This document shows positions 47,683-56,877 of a stretch of 64,000 nucleotides of DNA, in pieces (the first letter of the stretch is position 1; each line of letters begins with the position of its first letter). Below the pieces are notes generated by a model. It ran no database searches. It was given only the letters and a program-made list of their open reading frames with translations, and was not told the origin of the DNA. The stretch is from positions 1 to 64,000 of the forward strand of contig NZ_JAMB01000008.1 in assembly GCF_000521805.1 (NCBI RefSeq), given 5' to 3'. A program made the position numbers and the translations under genes. Source of the DNA: Marinomonas ushuaiensis DSM 15871. Lineage in GTDB: Bacteria; Pseudomonadota; Gammaproteobacteria; Pseudomonadales; Marinomonadaceae.

Positions 47683-49158
47683 TTAATAATCGTGCCAGTT
47701 ACGACCATCTTTAATTGGTAAGGCCATAGAGGCAGCAGGTCCCCAAGAGCCAGAGGCATATTCTTTAGGCCGTTCGCTCGTTTGGCTCCAAGCAGACATT
47801 ATACCATCCACCCATTTCCAAGCAGCTTCCACCTCGTCATAGCGCATAAATAAAGTCGCATCATTACGCATCACGTCTAACAACAAACGCTCATAAGCTT
47901 CTGGGCTACGCTTATCGTTAAAGGCCTCAGTTAGACTAAGATTTAAGTCAACAGGTTGAAGGTTCATACCTTCACTTGCGCCAGGCACTTTGTTCATTAC
48001 AGTCAAAGAAATTTTTTCTTCTGGCTGTAAGCGAATAATTAATTGGTTACGTTGTAACTGACGATTACTTTCATCACTGAAAATACTGTGCGGTACGGCT
48101 TTGTACTGAATAACAATTTCTGAATAACGTTGACCTAAACGTTTACCCGTTCTTAAGTAGAATGGTACGCCAGCCCAACGCCAGTTATCGATATCCGCAC
48201 GTAAAGCAACAAAAGTTTCAGTTCGAGAATCTGGACTACTGCCCTCTTCGTCAAAATAACCTTGTACATCTTTACCCTTGATCATGCCTTTCGCATATTG
48301 ACCACGTACCGTTTTGGTATAGGCATTTGCACCAGCAATCGGTCGCAATGCTTTCAGCACTTTAATTTTTTCGTCACGCACAGAATCTGCGTCCATACGT
48401 CCTGGTGGTTCCATAGCAACCAAACATAACAACTGGATCAAATGGTTTTGCACCATATCACGCATGGCACCAGCTTTATCGTAATACCCCCAACGACCTT
48501 CAACACCCACTGTTTCAGAAACAGTAATTTGCACATTATCAATATGCGCACTGTCCCATAAAGGTTCAAAAAGCGTATTACCAAAACGAATCGCTAACAA
48601 GTTTTGTACTGTCTCTTTACCTAAGTAATGGTCAATACGAAATGCTTGTTGCTCGGTAAAGTTTTTCATTACCTCATCATTAATTGCACGAGACGAAACA
48701 AGGTCTCGGCCAAGCGGTTTTTCTAGCACAACTCGCATACGTTCTGCATTTAAACCATGCGTCGCAAGAGACGTACAAATAGAACCAAATAGATCAGGCG
48801 ATGTAGCAAGATAAAACACAACATCGCGATCATCACCACCGACTTTGTTGTCATTTAATCGAGAGAAATCAGATTCTTGCTGGGCATCAACAGAAATATA
48901 ACCTAAACGCTCTTTAAAGCGCGGCCAGGTTTTCTCATCACCAATGCTTGAAGGAACAAATTCATCAAGCGCAGTACGTACTTTTTCTTGGTATTCCTCT
49001 GTGCTTACTTCTCGTCTCGAAGCACCAATAATACGTGTTGTTGGAGCGAGCAAACCATCCATATCAAGATGGTATAAAGCAGGTAATAACTTGCGCATAG
49101 CAAGATCTCCACCGCCGCCGAAAATAACTACATCACAGGCTTTTAAACTTGCCTTCAT
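47683..49158 (-). CDS. zwf: Glucose-6-phosphate 1-dehydrogenase
   Basis: Zwf oxidises glucose 6-phosphate to 6-phosphogluconolactone with NADP+. The 491-residue protein has the nucleotide-binding VIFGGGGDLAMRKLLPALY (about 11-29; the usual GASGDL reads GGGGDL) and the active-site RIDHYLGKETVQNLLAIRF, then KPLGRDL upstream of it and the dimer-domain blocks. Length is typical. It lies 19 bp after glk. The usual neighbour pgl is missing. Confidence 0.96.
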   Translation of the reverse strand: MKASLKACDVVIFGGGGDLAMRKLLPALYHLDMDGLLAPTTRIIGASRREVSTEEYQEKVRTALDEFVPSSIGDEKTWPRFKERLGYISVDAQQESDFSRLNDNKVGGDDRDVVFYLATSPDLFGSICTSLATHGLNAERMRVVLEKPLGRDLVSSRAINDEVMKNFTEQQAFRIDHYLGKETVQNLLAIRFGNTLFEPLWDSAHIDNVQITVSETVGVEGRWGYYDKAGAMRDMVQNHLIQLLCLVAMEPPGRMDADSVRDEKIKVLKALRPIAGANAYTKTVRGQYAKGMIKGKDVQGYFDEEGSSPDSRTETFVALRADIDNWRWAGVPFYLRTGKRLGQRYSEIVIQYKAVPHSIFSDESNRQLQRNQLIIRLQPEEKISLTVMNKVPGASEGMNLQPVDLNLSLTEAFNDKRSPEAYERLLLDVMRNDATLFMRYDEVEAAWKWVDGIMSAWSQTSERPKEYASGSWGPAASMALPIKDGRNWHDY

Positions 49159-49177
49159 TCTTTACTCTCCAACTAAA

Positions 49178-50152
49178 CTAGTCTTTTGACACAAGATAAG
49201 ACGCGTAACAAGCGCAACCCATCAACCCTGGATATTCAGACATAATAACAAAGGTTGGAATAGGAGAAACAAACGCCTTCATACGGCCTTTGTCTTGCAT
49301 TGCATCACGAAAACCACTGAGATGAATATCATTTAAATATCGAGGGACAATCCCCCCCGCAATATAAACACCACCGCGAGACTCCACAGACAACACAAGG
49401 TCTCCAATCACCCGACCTAAAAATACAAAAAACTGCTCTAAAGTAGCGATTGCTATAGGATCATCGCCAAATTTTAATACTTCACCAATTTCCGATGCCG
49501 TTAACCGTTTTTCAACACCCTCACGCAGAGCCAGAGCTTCATAAATATTTTCTAAGCCCATTCCAGACAGAACTCGCTCTGCTGACACTCGCTTATGACG
49601 CGTTCTAAGAAATTTTAAAATATCGTCTTCAATTTCATTACAAGCAGAAAGGTCTACATGACCACCCTCTCCAGGCAAAATTATATTTGGTCCATTATCT
49701 TGTGGTACAACACAAGAGATACCCAGCCCTGTACCTGCACCAATAACCCAACAAGCACCGTTAGGATCAACTTCTGAATGATCACCCACAACCACTTTAT
49801 TTTCTGATGAAAGCACTTCTAAGCAATGCCCAACCGCATCAAAATCATTTAATAAGGCAATAGCTTTATTTTCACCAAAGTAAGATTGCACCTCTTCACG
49901 AGTGAAATGCCAAGGATTATTAGAGAAATGTATCACAGGTTGGTTAACAGGGCCTGCTATCGCTAAAACAACAGCATCAATTTTATCCATACTGATACTA
50001 CAATTTTCGATGTAATCTGCTGCCGCGTCAAAAAAATTACCGTAGTTTTTACAAGGCAACACCCTAACTTCTAGAGGCTCATATTGATGGATGGGGACCA
50101 ATGCAAAACGAGCATTAGTTCCACCAAGGTCGGCGATTAAAGCATGGGACAT
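49178..50152 (-). CDS. glk: Glucokinase
   Basis: Glk phosphorylates glucose with ATP. The 324-residue ASKHA protein has LIADLGGTNARFALV (about 5-19), LNDFDAVGH, GAGTGLGIS (about 138-146), and the zinc-less GEGGHVDLSA of bacterial glucokinases, closing with YIAGGIVPR. It is the first gene of glk-zwf-eda, and a HexR-type operator lies 87-101 bp upstream of the start. Confidence 0.95.
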   Translation of the reverse strand: MSHALIADLGGTNARFALVPIHQYEPLEVRVLPCKNYGNFFDAAADYIENCSISMDKIDAVVLAIAGPVNQPVIHFSNNPWHFTREEVQSYFGENKAIALLNDFDAVGHCLEVLSSENKVVVGDHSEVDPNGACWVIGAGTGLGISCVVPQDNGPNIILPGEGGHVDLSACNEIEDDILKFLRTRHKRVSAERVLSGMGLENIYEALALREGVEKRLTASEIGEVLKFGDDPIAIATLEQFFVFLGRVIGDLVLSVESRGGVYIAGGIVPRYLNDIHLSGFRDAMQDKGRMKAFVSPIPTFVIMSEYPGLMGCACYASYLVSKD

Positions 50153-50238
50153 AAACGAACCCTAATGAATATTTTTTTGAAATTTTACAACAAAATAGAC
50201 GTGAAAAATACTGTATCCGAGAAAAACAAACAAATTAT

Positions 50239-50253
50239 TGTAATAAAATTACA
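50239..50253. promoter_or_regulatory. HexR-type operator upstream of glk-zwf-eda
   Basis: TGTAATAAAATTACA is a perfect inverted repeat (6-bp arms, AAA centre). It matches the HexR consensus known from gammaproteobacteria (TGTARTNNNAYTACA), where HexR represses glucose-catabolic genes until KDPG releases it. It sits between the GGDEF gene stop codon and the glk start. hexR itself is not in the window. Confidence 0.85.
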
Positions 50254-50255
50254 TA

Positions 50256-51320
50256 TTATCTAAGTCTATTTAAGAACTTAAAGACCTTAGTTGGCACAGA
50301 TCTTTTACGGTTATTTTTATAATCATAGAGTCGCTCATCAGCTAATTTTAATAAACTCTTATAATTATTCGGTGCATCGGATATTACACTCGCACCACCG
50401 TAGCTAATAGTAATAGGTACTAGGTTAGATTTATACATTAACGGGTTAGATTGAAGATATTCTTGAATTGATTCTGCCACCAAGATGGCTTGATCATAAC
50501 TTTTACCAGGCATAACAAAAACAAATTCATCCCCAGCAAAACGAAAAGCTAGGCCTTGTTTATGTACATATTTCAACAAACGCTTAGCAATATATTCTAA
50601 CACCTCGTCACCACAATTATGCCCCAAGGTATCATTGATCGACTTGAAAGCATCACAATCAATAAACACGACGGTTAAATCTCGTTCCTGGCGTCTAGAT
50701 CTTAGAAACTCTCGGTCCAGCATTAGCTCTAACTGTCGACGATTCAACAGCCCTGTCAAAGGATCCCGTGTCGCCAGATATTCAAGCTTTTCTCTTGCTG
50801 TAACATTACTTAAACAAATGGATATTTTAATCGCCAATTGATCCAATAAAAAAGTATCCTTGGTTGTAGGGTCATAGCGTGAACTATCCGCATCAGCTTG
50901 GCAAAATAGACCAACTAGCTCGCCATCAATTGTTAATGGTGAAATGGCAACAGAAGAAATAATATCTCGGTAAACAGAAGGAATAATTTCACGGCAATGG
51001 CTCAAATTAGTATTAACCAAAACCGTTTTATTACTCGACTTAATGATATCGATCATAGATCGACGTCGCGTAAATAATACCCGATCAAGCAAATCTGGCA
51101 CTTTTTCTAGACTTTCTATCAGGTGGGATAAAGGTGCTTCATTAATCAAGTTCACCCAAACATACGGAACATTAAATTGCTTTTGAACTTCTTTGGTTAA
51201 AGTAGAAACGAACTGATCACAACGTCCAATCGACAAAATACAACGCTCAATTTCAAAAAACTTTCGAGCTATCTCTTCGTTTTTCCTAACATTGCTTATC
51301 AGTTCGTTGATATCATGCAT
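50256..51320 (-). CDS. Diguanylate cyclase with N-terminal GAF/DUF484-like domain
   Basis: GGDEF proteins make c-di-GMP from two GTP. The 354-residue protein has an N-terminal sensor-like domain (about 15-175) that resembles the DUF484/GAF group, a short linker, and a GGDEF domain (about 180-345) with DPLTGLLNRR, FIDCDAFKSINDTLGH and the active loop AGDEF at 262-266. The Gly to Ala change at the first loop position occurs in active cyclases. No RxxD inhibitory site precedes the loop, so product feedback is probably absent. No membrane helix or signal peptide is seen. It is just upstream of glk, but the operator between them suggests separate control. Confidence 0.88.
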   Translation of the reverse strand: MHDINELISNVRKNEEIARKFFEIERCILSIGRCDQFVSTLTKEVQKQFNVPYVWVNLINEAPLSHLIESLEKVPDLLDRVLFTRRRSMIDIIKSSNKTVLVNTNLSHCREIIPSVYRDIISSVAISPLTIDGELVGLFCQADADSSRYDPTTKDTFLLDQLAIKISICLSNVTAREKLEYLATRDPLTGLLNRRQLELMLDREFLRSRRQERDLTVVFIDCDAFKSINDTLGHNCGDEVLEYIAKRLLKYVHKQGLAFRFAGDEFVFVMPGKSYDQAILVAESIQEYLQSNPLMYKSNLVPITISYGGASVISDAPNNYKSLLKLADERLYDYKNNRKRSVPTKVFKFLNRLR

Positions 51321-51637
51321 GCATTATATGCCCTAACGCGCTACCTGTTAGGCAGCTTACCGTTCCCAATATAGATACAGACGATTAAATAATCTGCAAT
51401 TCATTATAGTACGTTGCTTGAACAATTTGAGCTATATGCCTGATGCTAATTGGCATGCACACATACAAAAATTTACATTTTAAGATCAGTCGACAAGCAA
51501 AATAATGACAACCTAGACAAAACGCCAACAGCCAACCAAATTCAAATAACAATAAATTTAATTAATTCACTGTTTTCTTTAAGAAAAAGCCGTCTATGCC
51601 GATAGCATTATCGTAAACCAACTGACTAGGCCAACAG
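51321..51637. other. Divergent intergenic region with a sigma-28-like promoter at its right end
   Basis: This 317-bp gap separates the GGDEF gene (leftward) and the orphan 107-aa gene (rightward). Apart from the sigma-28-like motif at 51579-51605 it is AT-rich with no ORF. No terminator is expected because the genes diverge. Confidence 0.6.
51579..51605 (+). promoter_or_regulatory. Sigma-28 (FliA)-like promoter of the orphan gene
   Basis: TTAAGAAA (51579-51586), an 11-nt spacer and GCCGATAG (51598-51605) match the FliA consensus TAAAGTTT-N11-GCCGATAA at 7 of 8 positions in the -10 box and at TNAAG in the -35 box, with exact spacing. It ends 32 bp ahead of the ATG at 51638, the same geometry as the flgM promoter in this window (37 bp). 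Confidence 0.7.
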
Positions 51638-51961
51638 ATGAATATAAGAGAAATTGTTGAAACACAGGTAACCCAAAGCAGTAAAGCGGGCAACCCAGTG
51701 TCAGGCAATGCTCATTTTGCATTAATGATGAGCCTATTTAGCCAACCAGGGCCTTCATTGATGTCGGCGCCAGACACATTAAATGAACATAAGCCTCACG
51801 CCCTAACTCGATCAATGCAGTTTTCTAATCATATTGGAGAAAATCCTGTTGCCAATATTGCTCTCCTAAAAGCGCTAAGTTTCGAACCATTAGCAGAAGG
51901 CCCAGCTTACCAATACGATGTCGTGGAAAGTTTAGAGAAACAAATCAACAGTAGAGTTTAA
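51638..51961 (+). CDS. Unrecognised 107-aa protein, candidate sigma-28-dependent
   Basis: I do not recognise this protein. It is 107 residues long, without signal peptide, membrane helix or cysteine. The N-terminal part (about 1-35) is Ser/Asn-rich and ends in a hydrophobic stretch (HFALMMSLFS); the middle is polar with several Pro; the C-terminal part (about 68-107) could be helical (NPVANIALLKALSF, VVESLEKQINSRV). A weak AGG lies about 9 nt ahead of the ATG. Reasons to think it real: the sigma-28-like promoter at exact spacing, and an end 5 bp before the stop of the converging lipoprotein gene, leaving no slack. A role in motility is inference only. Confidence 0.65.
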   Translation: MNIREIVETQVTQSSKAGNPVSGNAHFALMMSLFSQPGPSLMSAPDTLNEHKPHALTRSMQFSNHIGENPVANIALLKALSFEPLAEGPAYQYDVVESLEKQINSRV

Positions 51962-51966
51962 AACCA

Positions 51967-53004
51967 CTATCTCAATGATACAGAACAAGACTTAAATAAC
52001 GCACTCCATTGTTTGGCATGCATTTGAGAAGCTCTTTGATAACGTAACCACTCACTATGTTCATCTCTCAATGAAAATTGTTTTAAAAATCGTCTCATAT
52101 CAACGCTAAATGATGAACTTAGTTCTCCCAATCGATTAAGCAAAGGTAAAACTTGGTAGGCACTGCTATTTAATCGCCCCATGTAAGGTTGAATTTTTTC
52201 AACGTAATGAACATCAAACTGCTGCTTCAAATACGTCATTGGTGCACCACAAACTTCTTTATTTAAGGTGCCAACCTGTCCCGAAACAAGAGACAAGTAA
52301 TTTGTTAACTGCGCCAGTGAATAAAGTAATTTTCCTGCATATTCACTGTTCATTAATACTCTTAAATCATTTTCAAACACCTGACCATTTATATTAGGTA
52401 AATCAGCAAGGCGCTCCCCAATGTCGACCAATCGATTCAATGCGCTAATCAGCTCCTGTTGATTCTCAGTGGTATCATTGAGCGGAAAAAAACCATTTGA
52501 TATGCTAAAGAACTCTTTACTCTCTTCACCATTAAAAATGGCATTACCAAAGGCAATAGGCAGCTCTATACGTTTTTTCTCTGCAACAAGTTGTAGCTCA
52601 CTTGCTAAAGCGTCATCGTCAATATCACAAGACTCAATTGCTCGAATAATATCCAGTTCATACAGAAAACGCTGACTGTCAGGCATGACTTTACCTAGAA
52701 TACTATTCTTTTTTCCCGCGACAATCCCAACATCACATTGTTGCAAAGACAAAAATTCGAGCAAACCAATATCAAAATTTGATAATTTTTGCTGACGGTC
52801 ACGCAAGGCAGGCAAACTAATTGGCATTATGATTGCTGGAGAATCAATAACAAAGAACTGCGAACGGTTTAAATCCATCACATATTGAGATAAAACGGCT
52901 TCCGCCTTAAAACGCGTGTCACAACCTCCTACTCCAACGAGTATAATGCCACTTAACAGAATCATAGAAAGAAAAGGTTTTACTAACATGAACAAGTTAC
53001 TCAT
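51967..53004 (-). CDS. DUF3080-type lipoprotein
   Basis: The 345-residue product has a lipoprotein signal peptide with the lipobox VGGC (Cys28) and a helical mature part with paired Cys residues (for example QQCDVG and ESCDID). The pattern fits the DUF3080 family of gammaproteobacterial lipoproteins; no function is known to me. The start is uncertain: ATG 53004 gives a 17-bp overlap with the divergent thioesterase gene, and ATG 52989 gives a 2-bp overlap in which the two start codons share CATG. Neither has a clear ribosome binding site. Confidence 0.8.
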   Translation of the reverse strand: MSNLFMLVKPFLSMILLSGIILVGVGGCDTRFKAEAVLSQYVMDLNRSQFFVIDSPAIIMPISLPALRDRQQKLSNFDIGLLEFLSLQQCDVGIVAGKKNSILGKVMPDSQRFLYELDIIRAIESCDIDDDALASELQLVAEKKRIELPIAFGNAIFNGEESKEFFSISNGFFPLNDTTENQQELISALNRLVDIGERLADLPNINGQVFENDLRVLMNSEYAGKLLYSLAQLTNYLSLVSGQVGTLNKEVCGAPMTYLKQQFDVHYVEKIQPYMGRLNSSAYQVLPLLNRLGELSSSFSVDMRRFLKQFSLRDEHSEWLRYQRASQMHAKQWSALFKSCSVSLR

Positions 53005-53398
53005 TCAAAAGCGTGAAGAAATCTCCGAAACTCGCGTTGCCAAAATGGTTTTCCCTGGAACCACAAATCACTACGATACATTATTTGGAGGCATTGCACT
53101 GCAATGGATGGACGAAGTTGCTTACATTGCAGCAACACGCTTTTCAAGAAAATCTATGGTGACGATATCAACAGAACAAATCGACTTCAAACAGCCGATT
53201 CCTTCTGGCATCTTGGTAGAATTGATTGCTCGCGTTGTTCACGTAGGACGAACATCACTGAAAGTAGAGGTTTCTATTTTTCTTGAACAATTAGACAGTG
53301 ATAAACGAACAAAAGCTGTCACTGGGCACTTCAACTTTGTTGCCGTTGACGAAAACAAAAAACCAACACCAATTTTCGATGAAGAAAGCTTTCTTTAA
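52988..53398 (+). CDS. Hotdog-fold acyl-CoA thioesterase
   Basis: The enzyme family hydrolyses acyl-CoA thioesters. The 136-residue protein is a single hotdog domain with the YciA/acyl-CoA hydrolase pattern: VFPGTTNHYDTLFGGIALQWMDEVAYIAA (about 21-49; presumed catalytic Asp in the QWMDE helix), then IDFKQPIPSGILVELIARVVHVGRTSLKVEV. I placed the start at 52988 (MNKLLIQKREE) with AAGG about 10 nt upstream. The longer frame runs antisense into the divergent lipoprotein gene and is rejected. Substrate range cannot be told from sequence. Confidence 0.9.
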   Translation: MNKLLIQKREEISETRVAKMVFPGTTNHYDTLFGGIALQWMDEVAYIAATRFSRKSMVTISTEQIDFKQPIPSGILVELIARVVHVGRTSLKVEVSIFLEQLDSDKRTKAVTGHFNFVAVDENKKPTPIFDEESFL

Positions 53399-53476
53399 AA
53401 GTATAAGTTCATAAAAATCTTCGGTGATGAGCAACCTAAATATCACTCATCACCGATAAACTAAATAAATAATAAA

Positions 53477-54067
53477 TTAGTTAGAATAACGCTTAGCGAT
53501 TTCTTCCGCTAATTCGTCAAAACTTTTTTCAGACTCTAGCTTTTGAAACAAAGCTGCTTCATTTTTCATAGAAGTACGCAAAATACTTTCTGCAACGCCT
53601 TCTGCTTGGGTTGGGTCTAAGCCAACTAACACCACCAAACCACCTGATGGCGTTGGCATTTGGCGAACCACTTGAGAGCCAATCAATTGCTGCTCTGTCA
53701 CTTGCTTGGTCACCACACTATTAACTCGATCCACAGTTTCCGCATCACCAGCGCCCGTCGTTTCAACGTATTGCTTCACCATATTTTGCAAATCAACGCT
53801 AAGCACTTGAGCCAATTCAACTCGAGCTGCTGTTGCCGCCATTTGCTTCATATAGTTTGGACCGGCAGCTGACTTTTCACTGTAACCAACAGCAGATAAA
53901 GCTACGCCTTCAATAGGTGCACCACAAACCCAATCAGGTGCAGCTTGATTAGAGCCATCAGCAAAAACACAATCAGGAATTGCAGCAACAGGCGTATTTA
54001 CGACATCTTTGCTACATGCAACCAACACAACACTTGATACCAATAGACTTACAAGTTTCAATTTCAT
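53477..54067 (-). CDS. LPP20-family lipoprotein
   Basis: The 196-residue product has a lipoprotein signal peptide with lipobox LVAC (Cys18 from the chosen start) and a single LPP20-like domain (about 50-165) with PDWVCGAPIEGVALSAVGYSEKS and a helical AATAARVELAQVL stretch. The LPP20 fold is shared with FlgP-like outer-membrane proteins of some flagella, but the context here gives no flagellar link. AGGA stands ahead of the ATG at 54067; a frame 13 codons longer would precede the signal peptide and is rejected. Confidence 0.85.
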   Translation of the reverse strand: MKLKLVSLLVSSVVLVACSKDVVNTPVAAIPDCVFADGSNQAAPDWVCGAPIEGVALSAVGYSEKSAAGPNYMKQMAATAARVELAQVLSVDLQNMVKQYVETTGAGDAETVDRVNSVVTKQVTEQQLIGSQVVRQMPTPSGGLVVLVGLDPTQAEGVAESILRTSMKNEAALFQKLESEKSFDELAEEIAKRYSN

Positions 54068-54160
54068 TTTATTTTCCTTTAATAACGACTTAGTGATGCA
54101 ATACAACGAAGTTAGTTTGACAAGACCGTTCTATCTTAGTGTATTTAGTCCCTTAAACAC

Positions 54161-54193
54161 AAAAAAAGGGCGCTATAAATAGCACCCTTTTTA
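54161..54193 (-). terminator. Intrinsic terminator after pnp
   Basis: AAAAAGGGCGCTA and TAGCACCCTTTTT pair with one mismatch around TAAA; on the minus strand the hairpin ends in a run of seven T. It lies 18 bp beyond the pnp stop codon. Confidence 0.9.
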
Positions 54194-54210
54194 TCAAACT
54201 ACACTAACAA

Positions 54211-56319
54211 TTACTCAGTGTAATTTGCTTTTTCTTCTTCCGTCACATCTTTCATAGACAGCTTGATACGGCCACGCGCATCAACATCTAGAACTTTAAC
54301 GATTACATCTTGGCCTTCTGAAAGGAAGTCCGTCACAGCACGGATACGCTCTTCAGCGATCTGAGAAATGTGAACCAAACCGTCTTTACCAGGCAAAATG
54401 TTAACGAAAGCACCAAATTCAGCAAGACGAACCACTTTACCTTTGTAAAGCTTATCAATCTCTGCTTCTGCAGTGATTTCATGAATCAACAACAAGGCAG
54501 CATCAGAAGACGATTTATCAGCAGCGTAAATACGAACAGTACCGTCATCATCTAGATCGATAGAAGCGCCTGTTTTTTCTGTGATAGAACGAATTGTTGC
54601 ACCACCTTTACCGATAACGTCACGAATTTTCTCAGGATCAATTTTGATCGTTGCCATAGAAGGCGCATTTGGAGAAACTTCAGGACGTGCATAACCGATA
54701 ACAGCGGCCATTTCACGCAAGATGTGTTTACGCGCTTCCATAGCTTGGCTAAGTGCGATATCCATGATTTCTTCATTGATACCTTCGATTTTAATGTCCA
54801 TTTGAAGTGCTGTAATACCTTCTTCAGTACCAGCAACTTTAAAGTCCATATCACCTAGGTGATCTTCATCACCCAAGATGTCAGTCAATACAGCAAAACC
54901 GTCGTCTTCTTTAATAAGACCCATTGCAATACCTGCAACAGGTGCTTTAAGAGGAACACCAGCGTCCATCATAGACAATGATGCGCCACATACGGATGCC
55001 ATAGAGCTTGAACCGTTTGACTCAGTGATCTCAGATACGATACGAATTGTGTATGGGAATTCGTCTTCGCTTGGCAATACTGCTTGGACACCACGACGAG
55101 CAAGACGACCGTGACCAATTTCACGACGACCAACACCACCCATACGACCACATTCACCGACAGAGTATGGAGGGAAATTGTAATGAAGCATAAAGCTGTC
55201 TTTATTTTCGCCAGCCAAGCCATCAGACATTTGTGCATCACGACTAGTACCTAAAGTACAAGTTACAATCGATTGAGTCTCACCACGTGTGAACAAAGAA
55301 GAACCGTGAGTTTTGCTCAACAAGCCTACTTCAACATTGATCGGACGAACTGTTTTGTTATCACGACCATCGATACGAGGCTGACCATCGATAACACGAC
55401 GACGAACAGTACGTTTTTCAAGTTTAGCAAAAGCACCAGTAACGTCAGCTTCAGAGAATTCACCCTCTTCCGTTACAAGAGCTGCGATTGCTGCTGTACG
55501 CACTTCACCTAATTTAGCGTAGCGAGCCATTTTTTCACTGATGCCGTACGCTTCTTCGATTTGTGCTGCGTAGCCAGTAGATAAAGCGTCAGTCAAAGCA
55601 ACGTTTACAGCTTCAGCTTCCCACTCCCAACGAGGCTTAGCACATTCAGCAGCGAATTCAGTGATTGCTGCAATGGCAGATTGCATTTCTTTATGAGCGT
55701 AAAGAACTGCACCTAACATTTCATCTTCAGTAAGCTCTTGCGCTTCAGATTCAACCATTAGAACCGCGTCTTTCGTACCTGCAACAACCATGTCTAGTAA
55801 AGAGCCATCTAGATCAGCGTAGCTTGGGTTAAGTACGTAACCAGATTCATCATTAAAGCCAACTCGAGCAGCACCGATTGGACCATTAAATGGAATACCA
55901 GAAATCGTCAATGCAGCAGACGTTGCCAACATAGCCGCGATGTCAGCGTCTAAGTTTGTGTTGGTCGACATAACAGTACAAACAACCTGAACTTCGTTCA
56001 TGTAGCCTTTAGGGAACAATGGACGAATAGGACGGTCGATTAGACGTGAAGTTAGTGTTTCTTTTTCAGAAGGGCGACCTTCTCGTTTCAAGAAACCACC
56101 AGGAATTTTACCAACAGCGTAAGCACGCTCTTGATAATGAACAGAAAGTGGGAAAAAGTCTTGGCCAGCGCGTGCTGTTTTAGCACCCACAACTGTAGCA
56201 AGCACTTGTGCATCACCAATAGTACATAAAACAGCACCTGTTGCTTGACGAGCAATGCGGCCTGTTTCTAGAGTAACTGTATCGTTACCAAACTGGAAAG
56301 TTTTTGTCGTAATACTCAC
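54211..56319 (-). CDS. pnp: Polyribonucleotide nucleotidyltransferase (PNPase)
   Basis: PNPase degrades RNA 3' to 5' by phosphorolysis and is a degradosome component. The 702-residue protein has two RNase PH domains (about 1-215 and 310-545; [29 protein letters not shown] and the [16 protein letters not shown] block), a KH domain ([16 protein letters not shown], about 560-600) and a C-terminal S1 domain ([28 protein letters not shown]). The start is GTG at 56319 with AAGGA 6 nt upstream. It follows rpsO, as in E. coli, where the leader is cleaved by RNase III. Confidence 0.98.
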   Translation of the reverse strand: MSITTKTFQFGNDTVTLETGRIARQATGAVLCTIGDAQVLATVVGAKTARAGQDFFPLSVHYQERAYAVGKIPGGFLKREGRPSEKETLTSRLIDRPIRPLFPKGYMNEVQVVCTVMSTNTNLDADIAAMLATSAALTISGIPFNGPIGAARVGFNDESGYVLNPSYADLDGSLLDMVVAGTKDAVLMVESEAQELTEDEMLGAVLYAHKEMQSAIAAITEFAAECAKPRWEWEAEAVNVALTDALSTGYAAQIEEAYGISEKMARYAKLGEVRTAAIAALVTEEGEFSEADVTGAFAKLEKRTVRRRVIDGQPRIDGRDNKTVRPINVEVGLLSKTHGSSLFTRGETQSIVTCTLGTSRDAQMSDGLAGENKDSFMLHYNFPPYSVGECGRMGGVGRREIGHGRLARRGVQAVLPSEDEFPYTIRIVSEITESNGSSSMASVCGASLSMMDAGVPLKAPVAGIAMGLIKEDDGFAVLTDILGDEDHLGDMDFKVAGTEEGITALQMDIKIEGINEEIMDIALSQAMEARKHILREMAAVIGYARPEVSPNAPSMATIKIDPEKIRDVIGKGGATIRSITEKTGASIDLDDDGTVRIYAADKSSSDAALLLIHEITAEAEIDKLYKGKVVRLAEFGAFVNILPGKDGLVHISQIAEERIRAVTDFLSEGQDVIVKVLDVDARGRIKLSMKDVTEEEKANYTE

Positions 56320-56480
56320 ACGTATTCCTTCTCATTAAAAAAATTACTTGCTCCCAAAGACCTCTTTTTAAGCCAGTACTCATATGCACTCTTTAGATCT
56401 TTTATGTTTAGTCTAAAATTTCTGACCGCTAACAAAAAGAAAAACACATATGAAGTACAGGCTGTCCCTTGGGAAACCTA

Positions 56481-56511
56481 TAAAAAAAAGGGCCATAATA
56501 ATTTATGGCCC
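56481..56511 (-). terminator. Terminator between rpsO and pnp
   Basis: GGGCCATAA (56490-56498) and TTATGGCCC (56503-56511) form a perfect 9-bp stem around TAAT; on the minus strand an eight-T run follows. It starts 10 bp after the rpsO stop codon and probably reduces transcription into pnp. Confidence 0.93.
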
Positions 56512-56521
56512 CTCTTCAGTC

Positions 56522-56791
56522 TTAGCGACGTAGACCTAGTTTTTTGATCAAACCAGTATAACGTGCTGCATCTTTACGCTTAAGGTAATCCAACAATTTA
56601 CGACGTTGGTTTACCATGCGGATTAGACCGCGGCGTGAGTGATGGTCATGGATATGAGCTTTAAAGTGGCCTTGAAGAGCTTCGATATTCTTAGTCAACA
56701 ATGCTACTTGAACTTCAGGAGAACCAGTGTCGCCTTCCGCTACTTGAAACTCTTTAACCAACGCTGCTTTTGATTCTGCAGTTAATGCCAT
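56522..56791 (-). CDS. rpsO: 30S ribosomal protein S15
   Basis: S15 binds the central domain of 16S rRNA early in subunit assembly. The 89-residue protein has the family's [27 protein letters not shown] and [25 protein letters not shown]. Length is standard. It lies between truB and pnp in the conserved order, and its own terminator follows. Confidence 0.98.
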   Translation of the reverse strand: MALTAESKAALVKEFQVAEGDTGSPEVQVALLTKNIEALQGHFKAHIHDHHSRRGLIRMVNQRRKLLDYLKRKDAARYTGLIKKLGLRR

Positions 56792-56877
56792 AATCTATAT
56801 CTCCAAATTAATATGCTATTTAAAAATAAAGGATAGCCGAGCATATTTTCAGACATCCTAAGTAAGCTAGTCTAACA

